From positions 1-17,429 of the forward strand of contig JAZOOR010000038.1 of assembly GCA_045655125.1 (NCBI GenBank): a stretch of 17,429 nucleotides of DNA, given 5' to 3'. The notes beneath the pieces were generated by a model. It made no database searches. It saw only the letters and a list, made by a program, of their open reading frames with translations, and was not told the origin of the DNA. The stretch's first letter is position 1. The number at the start of each line of letters is the position of its first letter. Source of the stretch: SIG578 sp045655125 (GTDB lineage: Bacteria > Bacillota > Clostridia > Oscillospirales > Ruminococcaceae). Below, in pieces: positions 15,257-17,429 of this stretch. A program made the translations under genes and the position numbers.

Positions 15257-17429
15257 TTATTCAGCAGAAACTTCTTCAGAAGTAATGTACTTGTATCCAG
15301 GATACTCTGCAATGAGATAGTACTTTGCACCCTTAACATAAGCCTTGGTAAGAGTAGTTTCGGAAGTAACTGCAATCTGAGTTACTTTTTCACCAACAAC
15401 TTGTTTTACCCAGAAGGTTTTTGCGGAAGGAGCAGTCCAGTTAAGAACTACATTACCACCATCAAGAGTAACCTCAAGATCAATGGGATTTCTGCCATTT
15501 GCGGTAGCATCATTGGTTGTCATATAGTTGGTTTTACCATCAACGTCAACTGCAGCAATTGCAGTAAACTTGTAGGTTCCCTTACCATATTTCTGATAGC
15601 TCAGCACAACGCTAACGCTCTTATCACCGTTAGTATTCTTTACATCCTTAATAAGCTTAGTATTACCAGCTTCATCATAGATGTAGAACCATACATTAGA
15701 GAATGTGTTTCCTTCGTTTGTATAGGTAAGAATGATACCTTCATCGCTGGTTTGATCATCAGCAACAAGGCTAGCTGTAACATCATCAGTGGCTTGTTCG
15801 GTTGCTTCACCATATTCATTCCACTTATATGCTGCAAACTCAATACACATAGAAATCTGATATTCAGTTCCAGGAGTAAGTCCGGTGATTGTAGCAGAGG
15901 TCTTATCTCCAGTAACACTGGTGTAGACTGTCTTATCGCCCACTGTTCTAATGAAGTAGGTTACAGCGCCTTCAACAGGCTCCCAATAAATATTGATTGT
16001 TCCCTGAGTTACACTGTCAACTTTAACAACAGGACCAGTAGCCGGAAGCTTGGATTCCTCGTCAGTTTCTACATAAGAGTGACCGCAAATTGTGCAGGTG
16101 TAGGTGGTGAAGCCGTCCTTCTCAAAGGTAGGAGCGGTGTAAACACCTTTATAATTGTGGCCAAGAGCAGCAACTTCGTCGCCAACATAGCTGTCGCCGC
16201 AGACAGAGCAGGTGTAGGTGGTGTATCCACCATTCTCACAGTCAGGCTCGGTTACAACTGCATCGTAATCGTGGCCGAGAGCCTCAGTTTCGTCTGCAGT
16301 GTAGCTGTAGCCGCATGCACAGGTGTAGGTTGTGAAACCAGGAGTTGTGCAGGTAGGAGCAGTTACAACTGCCTCGTGGTTGTGAACGTGGAGTGTTACC
16401 TTGTGAACACCTTCGCTAACCTCTACGAGCTCATAGCCCTCTTCGAAATCAACGATTTCGGTGTCAGCGATTGCGATAGTACCATTGCCTTCTACGTTAG
16501 CAGCGTCAGAACCATCTCTACCATAGATGTACTCGATAGCACCATCTACTACAACAAGCTTACCGCTGTTGTCGATGTACTGAACAGTGCCGCCATTTAC
16601 AGTAAGCTCACCACTGTTGAGGAACCAACCGTTGATGGTGCCAGCGTTAACTGTTGCTTTACCGTAAGCATTAGCGCTATAGAAGTTGTAGATAGCTGCG
16701 TATGCACCGGAAATTGTGCCGCCCTCAACAGTGAGAATGCCGAAGTTTCCGATAGCATCGCCAGCAGTGTTGGAAATGTTTCCTTCACCAGTGATGGTGA
16801 GGTTTCCTGCAGGAGCAACATAGATTGCGCCGTAATCATCATAGAAATCAGCTACGATGTCATTGCCATTAAGATCAATGGTGATCTCGTTAGCAACTTT
16901 GAGTGTCTTTGTGAGAGTGATGTTAGCAAGAAGCTTAACGGTGTCGCCAGCTTCTGCTGCAGCAACTGCCTCTGCGAGGGTTTCGAACTTAGCGCCGCCC
17001 TCAATCTGAGCAACAGCTTTAAGCTGTGTACCCTCAGCAACTACTACATAAGAATCACCGCATGCGCAGGTGTAGGTGGTAAAGCCGTCTGCCTCAAAGG
17101 TAGGAGCGATTACAACTTCGTCATAATCGTGACCCTTTGCATCAGTGTAATTATCGACCTTGGTGTCGCCGCATGCGCAGGTGTAGGTGGTGTATCCACC
17201 CTTTGTGCAGGTAGGAGCGGTTACAACTTCGTCATAATTGTGACCTTTTGCATCAGTGTAGTTATCGACCTTGGTGTCGCCGCATGCGCAGGTGTAGGTG
17301 GTGAAGCCTTCCTCTGTGCAGGTAGGAGCGGTTACAACTTCGTCATAATTGTGAACGTGGAGAGCAACAACATAGTAACCTTCAGCATCAAGAGTAGCAT
17401 CATAGCCTTCAGCTACCCATTTTGCAACG
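15257..17429 (-). CDS. Large repeat-containing secreted or surface protein, C-terminal 723 residues
   Basis: One frame is open without a stop from the right edge to the TAA at 15257, so this is the C-terminal part of a larger protein whose signal peptide and start are outside the window. From N to C: the end of a preceding domain; three tandem repeats of about 37 residues with pattern H-x-Y-x-x-V-V-x-x-P-T-C-x-x-x-G-F-T-T-Y-T-C-x-C-G; a Gly/Asn/Val-rich beta-helix-like domain; three more repeats; a fibronectin-III-like domain (ITGLTPGTEYQIS); and two further beta-rich domains ending EEVSAE. There is no C-terminal sortase signal or membrane tail, so any cell attachment must lie upstream. Such proteins in gut Clostridia are often adhesin- or matrix-like, but the function here is unknown. 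Nucleotide repeats are strong. Confidence 0.88.
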   Translation of the reverse strand, partial: VAKWVAEGYDATLDAEGYYVVALHVHNYDEVVTAPTCTEEGFTTYTCACGDTKVDNYTDAKGHNYDEVVTAPTCTKGGYTTYTCACGDTKVDNYTDAKGHDYDEVVIAPTFEADGFTTYTCACGDSYVVVAEGTQLKAVAQIEGGAKFETLAEAVAAAEAGDTVKLLANITLTKTLKVANEITIDLNGNDIVADFYDDYGAIYVAPAGNLTITGEGNISNTAGDAIGNFGILTVEGGTISGAYAAIYNFYSANAYGKATVNAGTINGWFLNSGELTVNGGTVQYIDNSGKLVVVDGAIEYIYGRDGSDAANVEGNGTIAIADTEIVDFEEGYELVEVSEGVHKVTLHVHNHEAVVTAPTCTTPGFTTYTCACGYSYTADETEALGHDYDAVVTEPDCENGGYTTYTCSVCGDSYVGDEVAALGHNYKGVYTAPTFEKDGFTTYTCTICGHSYVETDEESKLPATGPVVKVDSVTQGTINIYWEPVEGAVTYFIRTVGDKTVYTSVTGDKTSATITGLTPGTEYQISMCIEFAAYKWNEYGEATEQATDDVTASLVADDQTSDEGIILTYTNEGNTFSNVWFYIYDEAGNTKLIKDVKNTNGDKSVSVVLSYQKYGKGTYKFTAIAAVDVDGKTNYMTTNDATANGRNPIDLEVTLDGGNVVLNWTAPSAKTFWVKQVVGEKVTQIAVTSETTLTKAYVKGAKYYLIAEYPGYKYITSEEVSAE
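16052..16384 (-). repeat. Second triad of Cys-containing repeats
   Basis: Three units encoded at 16274-16384 (37 codons), 16160-16273 (38 codons) and 16052-16159 (36 codons). The first has a C-x-C-G pair (TCACG); the other two have C-x-x-C-G (CSVCG and CTICG). The last unit has Phe (APTF) where the others have the first Cys. The triad is preceded by LHVHN. Confidence 0.85.
16385..17029 (-). other. Beta-helix-like domain between the repeat triads
   Basis: About 215 residues starting with FETLAEAVAAAEAGDTVKLL, a lead-in I associate with pectin-lyase-like right-handed beta-helix modules in surface proteins, then repeated rungs of type L-T-V-x-G-G-T-I/V-x (for example ILTVEGGTISG, ELTVNGGTVQ). 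It contains no visible polysaccharide-lyase catalytic signature, so a structural or adhesive part is more likely than an enzyme. Confidence 0.65.
17030..17353 (-). repeat. First triad of Cys-containing repeats
   Basis: Three units at 17243-17353 and 17132-17242 (37 codons each) and 17030-17131 (34 codons). The first two are almost identical at DNA level: I count 7 differences in 111 bases. All three carry TCACG (C-x-C-G); the third has Phe (APTF) in place of the first Cys. The triad is preceded by LHVHN, as is the second triad. Confidence 0.9.

Noticed and set aside
16034..16051. LPATGP in the surface protein resembles a sortase LPxTG signal
   Set aside because: It is followed by about 260 residues of folded-looking beta domains, not by a hydrophobic helix and basic tail at the C-terminus, so it is most likely a linker.
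16597..17040. Short minus-strand frames of 62 and 81 codons within the surface-protein gene
   Set aside because: Both are in other frames of the same strand; the continuous frame running through the window edge explains the region, with repeats and domains visible only in that frame.

Overview
The window looks like a chromosomal segment of a low-to-medium-GC Gram-positive bacterium, most likely a gut-type member of the Clostridia (Oscillospiraceae/Ruminococcaceae-like). This placement is an inference from gene order (yicC-remA-gmk-rpoZ-priA-def-fmt-rsmB, and rny-ymdB), RemA and RNase Y, lipoprotein-type solute-binding proteins, and a secreted repeat protein of a kind I associate with gut Clostridia. 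No tRNA, rRNA, CRISPR array or insertion sequence was seen.

Region 1 (1-9114, all minus strand) is housekeeping. Reading in the direction of transcription, rny (RNase Y) has a near-consensus promoter and ends at a strong hairpin terminator. It is followed by ymdB (metallophosphoesterase). A second consensus promoter then drives a tight operon: yicC (endoribonuclease), remA, gmk, rpoZ, priA, def, fmt, a YugP-like membrane zinc peptidase, and the first 22 codons of rsmB, which runs off the left edge. Genes are separated by 4-30 bp or overlap, so translational coupling is likely. coaBC, usual between rpoZ and priA in related operons, is absent.

Region 2 (9115-15114, plus strand) is an importer locus. 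A divergent promoter serves an ATPase-permease-binding-lipoprotein set of the NitT/TauT/THI5-NMT1-like ABC family (A1-P1-S1), closed by a TTCG-loop terminator. A second promoter-like stretch then leads into a second set in the mirrored order lipoprotein-permease-ATPase (S2-P2-A2), followed by a P-loop kinase-like protein. The substrate cannot be read from the sequence. Thiamine-precursor, other vitamin or sulfonate-like ligands are family-level possibilities, and I found no TPP riboswitch.

Region 3 (15115-15256) holds two strong hairpin terminators between convergent transcription units.

Region 4 (15257-17429, minus strand) is the C-terminal 723 residues of a large, probably secreted or surface protein whose start lies beyond the right edge. 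It contains two triads of a Cys-containing repeat of about 37 residues, a beta-helix-like domain between them, and fibronectin-III-like beta-sandwich domains at the C-terminus. It is continuously open through the right edge. The most unusual pattern in the window is here: in both triads the last repeat has Phe in place of the first Cys, and the modules appear to be arranged as a larger repeated unit.
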